Below, in pieces: positions 11,512 through 22,271 of a stretch of 64,000 bases of DNA (position 1 is the stretch's first letter; the number at the start of each line of letters is the position of its first letter). The notes under the pieces are model-generated. The model saw only the letters and a list, made by a program, of their open reading frames with translations, had not been told where the DNA came from and made no database searches. The translations under genes and the position numbers were made by a program. Source of the stretch: Xenorhabdus lircayensis (GTDB lineage Bacteria; Pseudomonadota; Gammaproteobacteria; Enterobacterales; Enterobacteriaceae); the NCBI RefSeq assembly GCF_016306625.1, contig NZ_JACOII010000042.1, positions 1 through 64,000 of the forward strand. Reading direction: 5' to 3'.

Positions 11512-11605
11512 AGCCTAAGCCTGCAGAGATAAATAAAAGTGTTGCAATGATTAGAGCCAGCTTACGTTTTGCTGTTTTCTCTGTAATCACTGACGATGTA
11601 GGCAT
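11510..11605 (-). pseudogene. emrA: EmrA membrane-fusion protein, N-terminal stub
   Basis: A good ribosome site (GGGAGA) and ATG at 11605 open a frame of 31 codons. It encodes a short polar N terminus, then KRKLALIIATLLFISAGLG, the single inner-membrane anchor expected of an EmrA adaptor, then TAA. The next bases belong to emrB. The gene has lost its periplasmic hairpin and barrel by the same deletion that removed the emrB 5' end. The product would be only a 31-residue membrane peptide. Confidence 0.75.
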
Positions 11606-11756
11606 TTTCTCTCCCACCATTTTTCCTATGGGCACAACTGAAAATAGGACTATTTATGTTTGTAGTAATTTGTCTAAATACCCTGATGTTGGTTTTAAAT
11701 GACCTGAACAGAGATGTAGCTTAATGGTGAGGGATTTTTTTAATTGAATAAACTGG

Positions 11757-12551
11757 CTATCTTAGTGCCTTATAGGGGAGAGTATCAGGAAAGGCTGCGG
11801 TGGCGTTTTTTAATTCAGAGGGGCTGAATCCACATAACATCATACCGGTTCGGCTAAAGTGAGCACTATCAGAAAATCCGCTATGGAAAGCGAGTAGCGT
11901 CAGCGAATCTGGTGAATTTATTTTTTCAAGTGCGTGATGGAACCGTTTCCACAATAAATAACCACGGAAATTGGTTCTCATCTCCTGCCGAAACAAATGT
12001 AGAAATCGGCTTTCTGAGAGATGGATGTGATCGGATATTTCACTGGAGGAGATGATCTTAACGGGTAATTCTGTAATGAGTGTTGTCGCCTTTATAATGC
12101 GGAAATCCTGATAGCAATGACAGTCACCCGTATTATTTAACCAACGAATTAGGGCAAGAATGTCTGGTGGTATGTCTGACTGTAAACAGTAGATGAAATA
12201 ATCTGCTATCAAACTAGCTGATTCTGATTCGAGGTAAACAATATCTGAATTTTTGATTTGATGTGATAGTAAATGATATAGGGGATGAGCGGGATCTATC
12301 AGGAAATTGAAACAGGGTTCACGTTCAGAATGCAATCGATGTTTAATATTGCCGGCGATAATAAAACCATATACTTGTTGCGATCCCTTCTCAGTATCAA
12401 TTTTTATCTGTGAAGAATCATATGAGACACTCAATTGAATACAAGGATGGCGGTGCCACTCCGTTTTCATATTATGAGAAAGTACTAAATATTGTTTGTG
12501 ATACTCATATAACCTGACAGCTTCAAGATATCTATCTATTTTGCGTCGCAT
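11757..12551 (-). CDS. AraC-family transcriptional regulator
   Basis: 264-residue protein with an N-terminal cupin-like part (EWHRHPCIQLSVSYDSSQI) and a C-terminal double helix-turn-helix from about residue 165. The first HTH includes LSESRFLHLFRQEMRTNFRG. The second includes LLAFHSGFSDSAHFSRTGMM, then LCGFSPSEL, where the usual basic FKKxFG step is replaced by a neutral TGMMLCG. I do not recognise the specific member or ligand. It lies upstream of the emrAB remnant on the same strand, so it may once have controlled that pump (inference). It is back to front with ilvY, 35 bases away. Confidence 0.85.
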   Translation of the reverse strand: MRRKIDRYLEAVRLYEYHKQYLVLSHNMKTEWHRHPCIQLSVSYDSSQIKIDTEKGSQQVYGFIIAGNIKHRLHSEREPCFNFLIDPAHPLYHLLSHQIKNSDIVYLESESASLIADYFIYCLQSDIPPDILALIRWLNNTGDCHCYQDFRIIKATTLITELPVKIISSSEISDHIHLSESRFLHLFRQEMRTNFRGYLLWKRFHHALEKINSPDSLTLLAFHSGFSDSAHFSRTGMMLCGFSPSELKNATAAFPDTLPYKALR

Positions 12552-12586
12552 ATAGAGTGCCCTATTTTCGAATTACAGTTCCCAAG

Positions 12587-13468
12587 TTATAACAATTCCC
12601 AAAATGCCTTAACCAACGGCTCATTTAAACGCTTACTCAGCGTACAGACACCTAATTCAAACGGTTCGACCAGAGAAATACTCTCCAGTAGTGAGATGCG
12701 GTTGCGTACAGGTTCAGGGCTATTTTCGACGACAACCGCAGGGATCAGTGCAATCCCACAACCTAATGCCACCATGGAAACAATCGCTTCATGGCCGGAA
12801 ACCGTTGCGTAAATCATGGGATGCAGGATCTTATGCCGACGTAACCAAAGCTCGATGCGCTTACGAGAAGGCCCGTGTTCGGGCAGAATAAAAGGAATGG
12901 TATTCCAGTCGGGGTGTTCCTGTATAGCGAGGGTTCTCACGGCACAGGGCAGGGAGGGTGCAATCAGTACCAGCGGCACTTCACCTATTTTGGTAAAACT
13001 GACATTATCAGGTAGTTTCTCCGGTTTGCCCGCAATACCTAAATCAGCAGCATCGGATTGAACTCTATCAACGGCGTCAGCGGCATCCCCCGTTGTCAGT
13101 TTGATTTCCACCAAAGGATGCTCTGTCCGAAATTTATCCAAGACTTGTGGAAGGTGGCTATACGCAGCAGTGACTGAACAGAACAGACGCAATTCTCCCG
13201 TCAGTGATGGGTTTTGGTGATTTAATGAATGCTGTAGCTGCTTATATTGCAGGAGCGTTTGCTGGGCAAATTGTTGTAGTTGTTCACCAGCAGTGGTTAG
13301 TTTTACTGTTCGGTTATCTCGCAGAAAGAGCGAATGTCCCAATAATTCTTCAAGGCGCTGGATTTGACGTGAAAGTGTGGATGGACTGACGTGCATGGCC
13401 TTGGCAGTTCGTCCAAAGTGACAACTTTCCGCAAGGTGTAAAAACAATTTTAAATCACGTAGATCCAT
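12587..13468 (-). CDS. ilvY: LysR-type activator of ilvC
   Basis: 293-residue LysR regulator with an N-terminal HTH (LAESCHFGRTAKAMHVSPST, then LSRQIQRLEELLG) and an effector domain with SVTAAYSHLPQVL...RTEHPLVEIKL, as in E. coli IlvY. IlvY binds acetolactate or acetohydroxybutyrate and activates ilvC. Divergent placement against ilvC, with a 156-base spacer, matches E. coli and supports the assignment. Confidence 0.95.
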   Translation of the reverse strand: MDLRDLKLFLHLAESCHFGRTAKAMHVSPSTLSRQIQRLEELLGHSLFLRDNRTVKLTTAGEQLQQFAQQTLLQYKQLQHSLNHQNPSLTGELRLFCSVTAAYSHLPQVLDKFRTEHPLVEIKLTTGDAADAVDRVQSDAADLGIAGKPEKLPDNVSFTKIGEVPLVLIAPSLPCAVRTLAIQEHPDWNTIPFILPEHGPSRKRIELWLRRHKILHPMIYATVSGHEAIVSMVALGCGIALIPAVVVENSPEPVRNRISLLESISLVEPFELGVCTLSKRLNEPLVKAFWELL

Positions 13469-13624
13469 CGTTTTTGAGCCTTTTGCCTAGAGACTTTTTT
13501 CTGTGAGAAGGTCTGTTGTATAAACTGCAATATAGTCTTGTCAATATATCAATTTAAGCAATGGCTTTCATGTCATATATTGTCTCTATGCAAACGACCT
13601 CACACCAATTATATCGGAGTCACC
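13469..13624. promoter_or_regulatory. ilvY-ilvC divergent control region
   Basis: The spacer holds both divergent promoters and, by analogy with E. coli, tandem IlvY operators. It contains AT-rich sequence with CTGCAATATAGTCTTG and CAATATATCAATTTAAGC, which resemble the ATTGCAAT-type half sites I associate with IlvY, but the match is weak. The ilvC ribosome site CGGAGT is eight bases before its ATG. Confidence 0.5.
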
Positions 13625-15103
13625 ATGGCTAATTATTTTGATACGTTGAACTTGCGCCAGCAATTGGCACAGTTAGGCAAATGTCGTTTTATGACGCGGG
13701 AAGAATTTGCTGACGAGGCAGGGTATTTAAAAGGCAAGAAAGTGGTGATCATTGGCTGTGGTGCGCAAGGGCTAAACCAAGGTCTCAACATGCGTGATTC
13801 TGGTTTGGATATTGCCTATGCTTTGCGTAAAGAAGCGATTGATGAAAAACGCGCATCATGGCGTAAAGCAACCGAAAATGGCTTCAAGGTTGGCACTTAT
13901 GAAGAATTAATTCCACAGGCCGATCTGGTTATCAACCTAACGCCAGACAAACAGCACTCTGCGGTAGTTCAGGCTGTTCAACCCTTGATGAAAGAAGGGG
14001 CGGCATTGGGCTATTCCCATGGTTTCAATATCGTCGAAGTGGGCGAGCAGGTACGCAAGGACATCACTGTTGTGATGGTTGCTCCTAAATGTCCGGGAAC
14101 GGAAGTTCGCGAAGAATATAAGCGTGGATTCGGTGTTCCTACCCTGATTGCTGTGCATCCGGAAAACGATGCGAAAGGCGAGGGGATGGCGCTCGCGAAA
14201 GCGTGGGCAGCCGCAACGGGTGGTCATCGCGCTGGTGTTCTGGAATCGTCTTTCGTGGCAGAAGTTAAATCGGATTTGATGGGTGAACAGACCATTCTGT
14301 GTGGCATGTTACAGGCAGGCTCCTTGTTGTGTTATGACCAACTGGTTGCCGATGGCGCCGAACCGGGCTATGCCGGAAAATTAATTCAGTTTGGCTGGGA
14401 AACTATCACTGAAGCTCTGAAACAGGGTGGTATTACGTTGATGATGGACCGCCTTTCTAATCCAGCGAAATTACGTGCTTATGCTCTTTCTGAGCAGTTG
14501 AAAGCGATCTTGGCTCCGCTGTTTCAGAAACATATGGATGACATCATTTCCGGCGAGTTTTCTTCCACAATGATGGCAGATTGGGCGGATGACGATAAAA
14601 ACTTACTGACTTGGCGTGAGGAAACCGGCAATACATTATTCGAAAATTATCCAGATTACACTGGCAACATTGGTGAACAGGAATATTTTGACCATGGTGT
14701 CCTGATGATTGCAATGGTGAAGGCTGGGGTGGAACTGGCATTTGAAACGATGGTAGATTCCGGCATTATTGAAGAGTCTGCTTATTACGAATCACTGCAT
14801 GAGTTGCCGCTGATTGCGAACACCATTGCCCGTAAGCGCCTGTATGAAATGAACGTGGTGATTTCTGATACCGCGGAATATGGTAATTACCTGTTCTCTC
14901 ACGTTGCGGTTCCCCTGTTGAAAGAAAAATTTATGGCAACTCTGCAAGCGGGGGATTTAGGGAAATCAGTTGCAGATCGTGGCATCGACAACGCACAACT
15001 ACGTGATGTTAATGAAGCGATCCGTAACCATCCGATAGAAGTTATCGGCCATACTTTGCGTAGTTATATGACTGATATGAAACGTATTGCAGTCGGCGGA
15101 TAA
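13625..15103 (+). CDS. ilvC: Ketol-acid reductoisomerase (class II)
   Basis: 492-residue NADPH and Mg2+ dependent enzyme converting acetolactate or acetohydroxybutyrate to dihydroxy acids. It has the Rossmann motif [19 protein letters not shown] and the long duplicated C-terminal knotted domain of the class II enzyme (E. coli, 491 residues). The start at 13625 ([14 protein letters not shown]) matches the family and has GGAG eight bases upstream. The ATG at 13538 lies inside the regulatory region. Its product completes the pathway with ilvD, ilvE and ilvGM. Confidence 0.97.
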   Translation: MANYFDTLNLRQQLAQLGKCRFMTREEFADEAGYLKGKKVVIIGCGAQGLNQGLNMRDSGLDIAYALRKEAIDEKRASWRKATENGFKVGTYEELIPQADLVINLTPDKQHSAVVQAVQPLMKEGAALGYSHGFNIVEVGEQVRKDITVVMVAPKCPGTEVREEYKRGFGVPTLIAVHPENDAKGEGMALAKAWAAATGGHRAGVLESSFVAEVKSDLMGEQTILCGMLQAGSLLCYDQLVADGAEPGYAGKLIQFGWETITEALKQGGITLMMDRLSNPAKLRAYALSEQLKAILAPLFQKHMDDIISGEFSSTMMADWADDDKNLLTWREETGNTLFENYPDYTGNIGEQEYFDHGVLMIAMVKAGVELAFETMVDSGIIEESAYYESLHELPLIANTIARKRLYEMNVVISDTAEYGNYLFSHVAVPLLKEKFMATLQAGDLGKSVADRGIDNAQLRDVNEAIRNHPIEVIGHTLRSYMTDMKRIAVGG

Positions 15104-15155
15104 GATGATATTTATTCTGCCCGATAAAACAACTTCGGGCAGGATATGTTAATCT

Positions 15156-16271
15156 CTACAGGTTAAATCTCAGTTTCAGTTCATCAATGGCTTGACGTTG
15201 GAATGCTTCGAATCTCTCTTTCGGTTGTTGTGATTGAACCATGGCCAGAACAGGATCGTTGACTTCAGTGCGAATGCCACTTAATTCCTCCATAACGGCC
15301 AAACCACAGAAAGGCACATAGGCTTCGGAATATCCGCCTTCGTGAACCATCACCAGTTTGCCATGGCATAGCTCATCTGCTGCTTGTTGCACTTTACGGG
15401 TCATTTCGCGGAAACTGTCACTGTGCAATTGCATTCGGGCTAGTGGATCGTAGGCGTTGGCGTCATAGCCGCAGGCAACGATAATCAGCTCAGGTTGGTA
15501 ATGTCGTAATGCAGGGAGCACAATTTGATCCATGGCATAGAGATAACTATTATGCCCGGCTCCGGCCATCAATGGGATATTGATATTGAAACCTTCACCC
15601 TTGCCAACACCGATATCTTCTTCGCCGCTGTAACCTCCGGGATAACAGCCATCCTGATGCAGTGAAATAGTCAAAACATCATCACGCTCCCAGAAGATAT
15701 GCTGTGTGCCATTACCGTGGTGAACATCCCAGTCAATGACTGCAACTCGACCAACACCAAGTTGTTCTTTGGCGTTCTCAATGGCAAGGGCGATATTGGC
15801 AAGGAAGCAAAAGCCCATCGCTTGATCGGGTAGGCAATGGTGTCCGGGAGGACGGGAAAGGCTGTAGGCATTATCCAGTTCGCCTTGTAACACGGCTTCT
15901 ACCGCAGCATAGGTGAGTCCGGCGGATAATTTGGCGATTTCATAACTGCCTTGCCCCATTGGTGCTTCAGGCCCTAATATTCCCCCACCATTATCACTCA
16001 TGGACTTAAAACGCTGTAAGTAATCTTCGGGGTGAACGAGCATTAACGTTGCATCATTGAGCGGTTCAGCGCTGCGCAGTTGCAATGAATGACTTAAACC
16101 AGAAACATCCATTAAACTTTTCATTCTGCGTTTGGTTTCTGGTGACTCTGCATGCCCTGCACTATTGGGTTGCTGCACCCATCCACCAACGGGAAATACG
16201 ATGACATGGGACAACCCAGAATTGTGCCAGAAACAGAGTTCATCAAAGAAAAATCCTGTCTTACGTTGCAT
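15156..16271 (-). CDS. Histone-deacetylase-like amidohydrolase (class II HDAC fold)
   Basis: 371-residue member of the HDAC/acetylpolyamine amidohydrolase superfamily, closest in my memory to bacterial HDAH enzymes (DTKRR, GFC...N, DWDVHHGNGTQ, PLPPGSG and EEL-G-R blocks in the same order). All active-site residues are visible: His144-His145 (RPPGHHC), zinc ligands Asp182 and His184 (DWDVHHGNG) and Asp270 (GYDANAYDPLARM), and Tyr314 (EGGYS). The substrate is unknown: acetylpolyamines, acetylated small molecules or protein lysines are all possible. It stands alone, convergent with ilvC, in the slot where E. coli has ppiC. No signal peptide is visible. Confidence 0.9.
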   Translation of the reverse strand: MQRKTGFFFDELCFWHNSGLSHVIVFPVGGWVQQPNSAGHAESPETKRRMKSLMDVSGLSHSLQLRSAEPLNDATLMLVHPEDYLQRFKSMSDNGGGILGPEAPMGQGSYEIAKLSAGLTYAAVEAVLQGELDNAYSLSRPPGHHCLPDQAMGFCFLANIALAIENAKEQLGVGRVAVIDWDVHHGNGTQHIFWERDDVLTISLHQDGCYPGGYSGEEDIGVGKGEGFNINIPLMAGAGHNSYLYAMDQIVLPALRHYQPELIIVACGYDANAYDPLARMQLHSDSFREMTRKVQQAADELCHGKLVMVHEGGYSEAYVPFCGLAVMEELSGIRTEVNDPVLAMVQSQQPKERFEAFQRQAIDELKLRFNL

Positions 16272-16904
16272 TTACATCCCCCTTTTATTGATTTTATGTC
16301 AATGGTCAATAAGCGTAATGGTTGTTATAACACCAATGAAGTTAAAAAAATGCTATGTATTTCAATTAATAGAAAATCACTATTTATATATTTAGATAAA
16401 ATAACTTAAACCCTTAGTGAAAAAGATATCTACTTAATTTATTACATTGCTTAATAACCAATTTTACTTCATTTAAAAAGGCTGGTGGTGATATTGGTTA
16501 CGGATATCCAGCAAGGTAATGAATAATATATGACTTGGCTATCTATCTCTCCGGCGTGTTTAGATATAAGATGAAAGATGGTAAATAACAATGGGATGAG
16601 TGTAACTATGACTACGACCATTGGTTGATGTTTATTTGTGTGAAGGGTAGCAAAAAAGATAGGCATTTATTTATGGGTTAAGAGTATTTTTAGGAATTCC
16701 ATTTCCCCTATTTTTTTATTAATCCGTTAAAAAATAAAAGGCAATTGTAATACGTATTGAAACCAAAAAAATAGTTTATATAGACACTCATCTTTATCTT
16801 GTCCTGTAATAATCCATTAACGTAAACAAAACCGTCTCTCAACCTTGCTTTCTGCTACAATTCTGCTCTCTGACCTTTCATCCTGATATAACCTTCGAAA
16901 TAGT
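16272..16904. other. AT-rich spacer between the HDAC-like gene and rep
   Basis: 633 bases with no frame that I would defend as a gene. The small frames here have no ribosome site and no recognisable residues. It should contain the promoters of the two divergent flanking genes, but I cannot place them with confidence. Composition is strongly AT-rich with no clear repeats. Confidence 0.6.
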
Positions 16905-18935
16905 ATGCGATTAAATCCAAGCCAACAACAAGCGGTTGAATTTGTCACAGGGCCTTGCCTGGTTCTGGCGGGTGCAGGCTCCGGCAAGACCCGAGTAATC
17001 ACCAATAAAATTGCCCACCTGATCCGCTCTTGTGGTTATCAGGCTCGCCATATTGCGGCAGTCACCTTCACCAATAAGGCGGCACGTGAGATGAAAGAAC
17101 GTGTGGCGCAGACCTTAGGCCGTAAGGAAACGAGAGGGTTGATGATCTCGACTTTCCATACCTTAGGATTGGAGATCGTCAAGCGTGAATACAAGGCGTT
17201 AGGCATGAAGAGCAATTTCTCACTGTTTGATGATCAAGATCAGATGGCCTTGTTGAAAGATCTTACAGAGGATTTACTGGAAGAAGATAAGGATCTGCTG
17301 CAAAAACTGGTCTCTAGCATTTCTAACTGGAAGAATGACTTAAAGTCACCAGAGCAGGTGGTTAGGGCGGCACATTCGGCGCAGGAGCACCAGTTTGCAG
17401 AGTGTTATCGACGCTATGATTTGCATCTGAACAGTTGTAACGTTCTTGATTTTGATGATCTGATTACCAAACCAACCCTGCTGTTAATGCGTGATAAAGA
17501 AGTCAGGGAGCGCTGGCAAAATAAAATTCGTTACTTGCTGGTGGATGAATATCAGGATACTAACACCAGCCAGTATCAACTGGTAAAACTGTTGGTTGGT
17601 AACCGAGCACGTTTTACGGTGGTTGGCGATGATGATCAGTCCATCTATTCATGGCGTGGTGCTCGTCCACAAAACTTGATCCTGCTGAAAGCCGATTTTC
17701 CTCAGTTGAATGTGATCAAGCTGGAACAAAATTACCGTTCATCAGGGCGGATATTGAAAGCGGCGAATATTCTGATTGCCAACAACCTCCATGTATTTGA
17801 GAAAAAACTTTTTTCGGAGTTGGATTATGGCGATCCACTCAGGGTGATCGAAGCCAACAACGAAGATCACGAGTCTGAGCGTGTTGTGGGAGAATTGATC
17901 GCTCATCACTTTATCAATAAAACCGAATATAAAGATTACGCCATTCTGTATCGTGGTAATCACCAGTCCCGTATCTTCGAAAAAATGTTGATGCAAAACC
18001 GTATTCCTTACCGAATTTCGGGGGGGGTATCGTTCTTTTCTCGGCCTGAGATCAAGGACTTGCTCTCTTACCTGCGTGTCTTGACCAACCCTGAGGATGA
18101 CAGTGCGTTTTTGCGTATCGTCAACACACCACGGCGAGAAATCGGGGCGGTGACGATCCAGAAATTGGGAGAGTGGGCCAATCAGCGTAATAAGAGTCTA
18201 TATCAAGCCAGTTTTGACCTTGGTTTGGAACAGTATTTGGCTGGGCGTGGTCTGGCTGCATTGCAGCGCTTTACCCATTGGATGGATGAAATATTTCGTC
18301 AGGCGGAACGTGAACCACTACTGGCGGTGAGAGACTTACTGCGTGGTATGGATTACGAAAGCTGGCTGTATGAAACCTCACCTAGCCCCAAAGCAGCTGA
18401 AATGAGAATGAAAAACGTCAATCAACTCTTCACTTGGATGAGCGAAATGCTTGAGGGAGATGACTTGAATGAACCGATGACCCTTTCTCAAGTGGTGGCA
18501 CGTTTTACTCTGCGAGATATGTTGGAGCGGGGTGAGGAAGATGAAGAGTTGGATCAAGTTCAACTTATGACGTTACATGCGTCTAAAGGTTTGGAATTTC
18601 CTTATGTTTTTCTGGTTGGTATGGAAGAAGGTTTGTTGCCGCATCAGAGCAGCATCGATGAAGACAATATTGAGGAAGAGCGCCGCCTGGCTTATGTCGG
18701 CATTACGCGTGCGCGGAGAAAACTCTTTTTCACGTTTAGCAAAGAGCGTCGTCAATATGGTGAACTTATCCGCCCCGAACCAAGCCGATTCTTGCTTGAG
18801 TTGCCACGGGATGATTTGGACTGGCCACAGGGTAAGAGGGTGATCAGTGCAGAAGAACGAATGAAACAGGGGCAGTCACGCCTTGCTGACATTAAATCGC
18901 GTTTGGGGCTTGGGCAGAAAAACACCGATAAGTAA
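16905..18935 (+). CDS. rep: ATP-dependent DNA helicase Rep
   Basis: 676-residue superfamily 1A 3'-5' helicase (E. coli Rep, 673). Walker A is AGAGSGKT at residues 22-29, followed by [23 protein letters not shown] (motif II), [13 protein letters not shown] (motif III), QNYRSS (motif IV), [12 protein letters not shown] (motif V) and [14 protein letters not shown] (motif VI). Rep works with the replisome to remove proteins such as RNA polymerase ahead of the fork, and is needed for PriC-type restart. The start [20 protein letters not shown] matches E. coli. It converges with gppA. Confidence 0.97.
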   Translation: MRLNPSQQQAVEFVTGPCLVLAGAGSGKTRVITNKIAHLIRSCGYQARHIAAVTFTNKAAREMKERVAQTLGRKETRGLMISTFHTLGLEIVKREYKALGMKSNFSLFDDQDQMALLKDLTEDLLEEDKDLLQKLVSSISNWKNDLKSPEQVVRAAHSAQEHQFAECYRRYDLHLNSCNVLDFDDLITKPTLLLMRDKEVRERWQNKIRYLLVDEYQDTNTSQYQLVKLLVGNRARFTVVGDDDQSIYSWRGARPQNLILLKADFPQLNVIKLEQNYRSSGRILKAANILIANNLHVFEKKLFSELDYGDPLRVIEANNEDHESERVVGELIAHHFINKTEYKDYAILYRGNHQSRIFEKMLMQNRIPYRISGGVSFFSRPEIKDLLSYLRVLTNPEDDSAFLRIVNTPRREIGAVTIQKLGEWANQRNKSLYQASFDLGLEQYLAGRGLAALQRFTHWMDEIFRQAEREPLLAVRDLLRGMDYESWLYETSPSPKAAEMRMKNVNQLFTWMSEMLEGDDLNEPMTLSQVVARFTLRDMLERGEEDEELDQVQLMTLHASKGLEFPYVFLVGMEEGLLPHQSSIDEDNIEEERRLAYVGITRARRKLFFTFSKERRQYGELIRPEPSRFLLELPRDDLDWPQGKRVISAEERMKQGQSRLADIKSRLGLGQKNTDK

Positions 18936-18991
18936 GCCGATGAGAACCCTGTATTCGTGATGGATACAGGGTATGGGTACAAAGTAAAGGG

Positions 18992-20500
18992 TCAGCCTAG
19001 ACGAGAATTATTTTGCTCTTCAAGGAACAACGACCATTGGATATAACTCTGCCACTTCATTTCCTGCTGCAATGCTTCAGCCCTGAGTGGGTGCTGTATC
19101 TGCCATTGGTAAGGCAAGGTAATAATGAGAGTTTCATTTTCCACCTGTAACCGTAAAGCAGGCAACGTTTCATCCCGTCGGCGGCTGGCGAAAATAATCG
19201 CGAGACGTAATAAGCGACATAACCGTTGGGCTTGCAACGATGGTAAGGCATTTTGCTGACTGAGTGATGCTAACTCCACAGGGCCGCTTTGATTTTTCAA
19301 CAGGGTAGCCAGCAGACGTTTTTGGGCGGGGGTATAACCGGGCAGTTCCAAATGGTTGATCAGATAAGCGGAGTGCGCTGGACCCTGACGAAAATCAATG
19401 AACAGGCCTATTTCGTGGAGTAAACATGCACTGGTCAATAATTCTCGGCAACGGTCATCCAACGCCCATGGCTTGGCAATTTGCTGGCAAAAATATTTGG
19501 CCAATTGCCTGACACGCTGTGCCTGCTCAATATCCAGTTGAAAGCGATGCTGAATATTAAGTAGGGTTCTTGCGCGAATATCTTGTTCAACCGGTAAATT
19601 CAGCATCCCGTAAACCAGACCTTCACGTAATGCCCCCCCTGCCAGTGTCATGCTTTCGATGTTCAATGCTTGAAAAATGGCTATTAAGATTGCCAATCCA
19701 CTTGGAAAAACCAGTGCCCGTTCCAGTGTCAGCCCATCGATTTCTAGCTCTTCCAGCTTACCGCGCTCAATCGCTTGATGCTTAAGTTGTTGAAGCTTAG
19801 ACAGTGTGATCCGCTCATCCATGCCTTGAGCGATCATGATTTCCTGCAAAGCCTGTACCGTGCCGGAAGCGCCTACGCAAATTTGCCAGCCCTGCTCAAG
19901 CAGTGTAGGGGTGACCGAACTGAGAATATCATGGGCGGCAGATTCTGCTTTGGCAAAGTTTTCTTCTGTCAGACTGCGATCATTGAAATAGCGCTCCAGC
20001 CAAGTGACACAGCCCATTTCAAGGCTGAATAGCTGATTGGCTTTGGCTCCGGTGCCTGTTACTAGCTCTGTACTGGCACCACCAATATCCACGACAAGCC
20101 TCTTTTCAGGCCCACCAGTGGTGTGAGCAACACCTTGATAAATCAGCCGAGCCTCTTCTTCACCACTGATGATATTTACTGGGTTGCTCAATATTTCTGA
20201 GGCCTTCCCGATAAATTCAGCCGAATTTGCTGCAAGCCGCAAAGTTGCTGTAGCAACAACATGGATCTGCGTGGCAGGAATATCCTGCAAGTATTCGGAA
20301 AAGAGTCGGAGGCATTGCCATCCCCGTTCCATTGCCTGTTGTGATAAATGGTTATTTTTATCCAACCCAGTGGCCAGCCTGACCTTGCGTTTGAGGCGGG
20401 TGACTACTTGAATACTGCCGGATACTTCACGGACAACCAGCATATGGAAACTGTTTGAGCCTAAATCGATAGCGGCATAGAGCGAAGAAGAACTCAGCAT
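18992..20500 (-). CDS. gppA: Guanosine pentaphosphate phosphohydrolase / exopolyphosphatase
   Basis: 502-residue Ppx/GppA phosphatase that converts pppGpp to ppGpp. The ASKHA nucleotide-binding N terminus is plain ([27 protein letters not shown]), and an HD-like C-terminal part includes [14 protein letters not shown], then [13 protein letters not shown]. Position between rep and rhlB and on the minus strand is as in E. coli. A 9-bp inverted repeat ACCCTGTAT / ATACAGGGT (18946-18972) lies between the rep and gppA stops but has no T-run. Confidence 0.95.
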   Translation of the reverse strand: MLSSSSLYAAIDLGSNSFHMLVVREVSGSIQVVTRLKRKVRLATGLDKNNHLSQQAMERGWQCLRLFSEYLQDIPATQIHVVATATLRLAANSAEFIGKASEILSNPVNIISGEEEARLIYQGVAHTTGGPEKRLVVDIGGASTELVTGTGAKANQLFSLEMGCVTWLERYFNDRSLTEENFAKAESAAHDILSSVTPTLLEQGWQICVGASGTVQALQEIMIAQGMDERITLSKLQQLKHQAIERGKLEELEIDGLTLERALVFPSGLAILIAIFQALNIESMTLAGGALREGLVYGMLNLPVEQDIRARTLLNIQHRFQLDIEQAQRVRQLAKYFCQQIAKPWALDDRCRELLTSACLLHEIGLFIDFRQGPAHSAYLINHLELPGYTPAQKRLLATLLKNQSGPVELASLSQQNALPSLQAQRLCRLLRLAIIFASRRRDETLPALRLQVENETLIITLPYQWQIQHPLRAEALQQEMKWQSYIQWSLFLEEQNNSRLG

Positions 20501-20541
20501 AATGTTTATTCCAGCATGTATTATTTCAGCATCGAGTCACT

Positions 20542-21825
20542 TTAGCCTGGGTGTTTACGGTTGCGCGTTGTATTGCCACGGCGCGGCATATTGGTGCGCC
20601 GTGGATGTCCCCCCGAACGGGCGCGGTTACGACGTTTAGGTACTGGCAAATCTTTCAATAACGCATCACTGTTATATTTGCTGACAGGTACCTGATGCTG
20701 GATATATTCTTCAATAGCAGGCAAGTTCAGCGCATACTCTTCGCATGCCAAGCTGATAGAATGACCACTTTCTCCGGCACGGCCAGTTCGGCCAATCCGG
20801 TGGACATAATCTTCACAGTCATCCGGTAGATCATAGTTAAATACATGCGTCACAGATGGAATATGCAGCCCACGAGCGGCAACATCAGTGGCGACCAGTA
20901 TATCCAGATTTCCCTGAGTGAACTCTTCCAGAATACGCAGACGTTTTTTCTGTGCAACATCACCGGTCAGTAGACCGACACGATGCCCATCAGCAGCCAA
21001 ATGAGCCCAAATATCTTCACAGCGGTGTTTGGTATTGGCAAATATGATGCAGCGATCAGGCCATTCTTCTTCCAGCAAGGTCTGTAGCAGACGCATTTTT
21101 TCTTCATTGGAAGGATAAAACAGTTCTTCCTGAATACGGTGTCCTGTTTTTTGCAGGGGCTCCACTTCCACATACTCAGGATTATTCATCTGTTCGAAGG
21201 CCAGTTCACGCACCCGGTAAGACAGAGTGGCGGAAAACAGCAAATTCATTCTTTCTGTAGCCGCAGGGATCCGACGGAACAGCCAGCGGATGTCTTTGAT
21301 AAAACCCAAGTCGTACATGCGGTCTGCTTCATCGAGCACGACAACTTGAATGGCACTGAGATTGACATGTCCCTGTTTTGTGTAATCGATCAAACGGCCT
21401 GTTGTACCAATCACGATATCGACGCCAGATTCCAGCACCTTAAGTTGCTTATCATAGCCATCGCCACCGTAGGCAAGACCCATTTTCAACCCAGTGGCTT
21501 CTGCCAGTTCTTCTGCGTCAGAGTAAATCTGGACAGCTAATTCGCGAGTGGGAGCCATGAGCAGCGCTCTTGGCTGATTGGTTTTACGCTCCTTCGCAGC
21601 GGGATTGGTCAATAAGTAATTGAAAGTAGACGTGAGAAATGCCAGCGTCTTGCCTGTTCCGGTTTGTGCTTGTCCCGCAACATCTCGGCCTTCGACAGTG
21701 AAAGGCAATGTTAGCGCCTGTATCGGCGTGCAGTTGGAGAACCCCTTTTTATCAAGGGCTTCTAGGACTTTGGGGTGCAATGCGAAGTCGGAAAACTTCT
21801 TTTCTGTCAAATGTGTTTTGCTCAT
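20542..21825 (-). CDS. rhlB: ATP-dependent RNA helicase RhlB
   Basis: 427-residue DEAD-box helicase of the RNA degradosome. It carries the Q motif ([10 protein letters not shown]...CTPIQ), Walker [21 protein letters not shown] in LFSATL, and [10 protein letters not shown]. The C-terminal basic tail ([20 protein letters not shown]) is typical and contacts RNA. The start [20 protein letters not shown] matches E. coli. It is divergent from trxA, with a 119-base spacer that must carry both promoters. Confidence 0.97.
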   Translation of the reverse strand: MSKTHLTEKKFSDFALHPKVLEALDKKGFSNCTPIQALTLPFTVEGRDVAGQAQTGTGKTLAFLTSTFNYLLTNPAAKERKTNQPRALLMAPTRELAVQIYSDAEELAEATGLKMGLAYGGDGYDKQLKVLESGVDIVIGTTGRLIDYTKQGHVNLSAIQVVVLDEADRMYDLGFIKDIRWLFRRIPAATERMNLLFSATLSYRVRELAFEQMNNPEYVEVEPLQKTGHRIQEELFYPSNEEKMRLLQTLLEEEWPDRCIIFANTKHRCEDIWAHLAADGHRVGLLTGDVAQKKRLRILEEFTQGNLDILVATDVAARGLHIPSVTHVFNYDLPDDCEDYVHRIGRTGRAGESGHSISLACEEYALNLPAIEEYIQHQVPVSKYNSDALLKDLPVPKRRNRARSGGHPRRTNMPRRGNTTRNRKHPG

Positions 21826-21944
21826 AGTGTGGTAGAATATCAGCTAACTATTGCTTTAAGAAAGTGTATCCGCTGAAATAAAGACAGCTTATGCTAGTTA
21901 ATGTACACTGACACTGTAAAAGATTTTACTTTTGGAGCAAAAAA

Positions 21945-22271
21945 ATGAGTGAGAATATTACCCATCTTACTGATGCTGGTTTTGAAAACGATGTATTGAA
22001 AGCAGAAGGCCCAGTCCTCGTTGATTTTTGGGCTGAATGGTGCGGTCCTTGCAAAATGATTGCCCCTATTCTGGATGAAATTGCCGAAGAATATGCAGGA
22101 AAGCTGACTGTCGTTAAGCTAAACGTTGATGATAATACTGAAACAGCACCAAAATTCGGTATTCGTGGTATTCCAACACTGATTTTGTTTAAAGACGGTG
22201 AGAAGGTCGCGACAAAAGTGGGCGCTTTGTCAAAAACTCAGCTGAAAGAGTTTTTGGAACAACACCTCTAA
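21945..22271 (+). CDS. trxA: Thioredoxin 1
   Basis: 108-residue thioredoxin with the active site WCGPC at residues 32-36 (redox cysteines 33 and 36) and the cis-proline in [14 protein letters not shown]. It reduces ribonucleotide reductase, PAPS reductase and other disulfides in the cytoplasm. A TTTTGGAGC ribosome site lies upstream. Downstream, GGGCGTTTAGCG (22297-22308) and CGCTAGACGTCC (22333-22344) form an imperfect inverted repeat that might act as a weak terminator. Confidence 0.98.
   Translation: MSENITHLTDAGFENDVLKAEGPVLVDFWAEWCGPCKMIAPILDEIAEEYAGKLTVVKLNVDDNTETAPKFGIRGIPTLILFKDGEKVATKVGALSKTQLKEFLEQHL

Noticed and set aside
16469-16666. 65-codon minus-strand frame in the spacer before rep
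   Set aside because: No ribosome site, no recognisable residues, AT-rich spacer composition.
18946-18972. 9-bp inverted repeat ACCCTGTAT/ATACAGGGT between rep and gppA as a terminator
   Set aside because: The arms are perfect, but there is no T-run on either strand and the loop is 9 bases; recorded as a dyad only.
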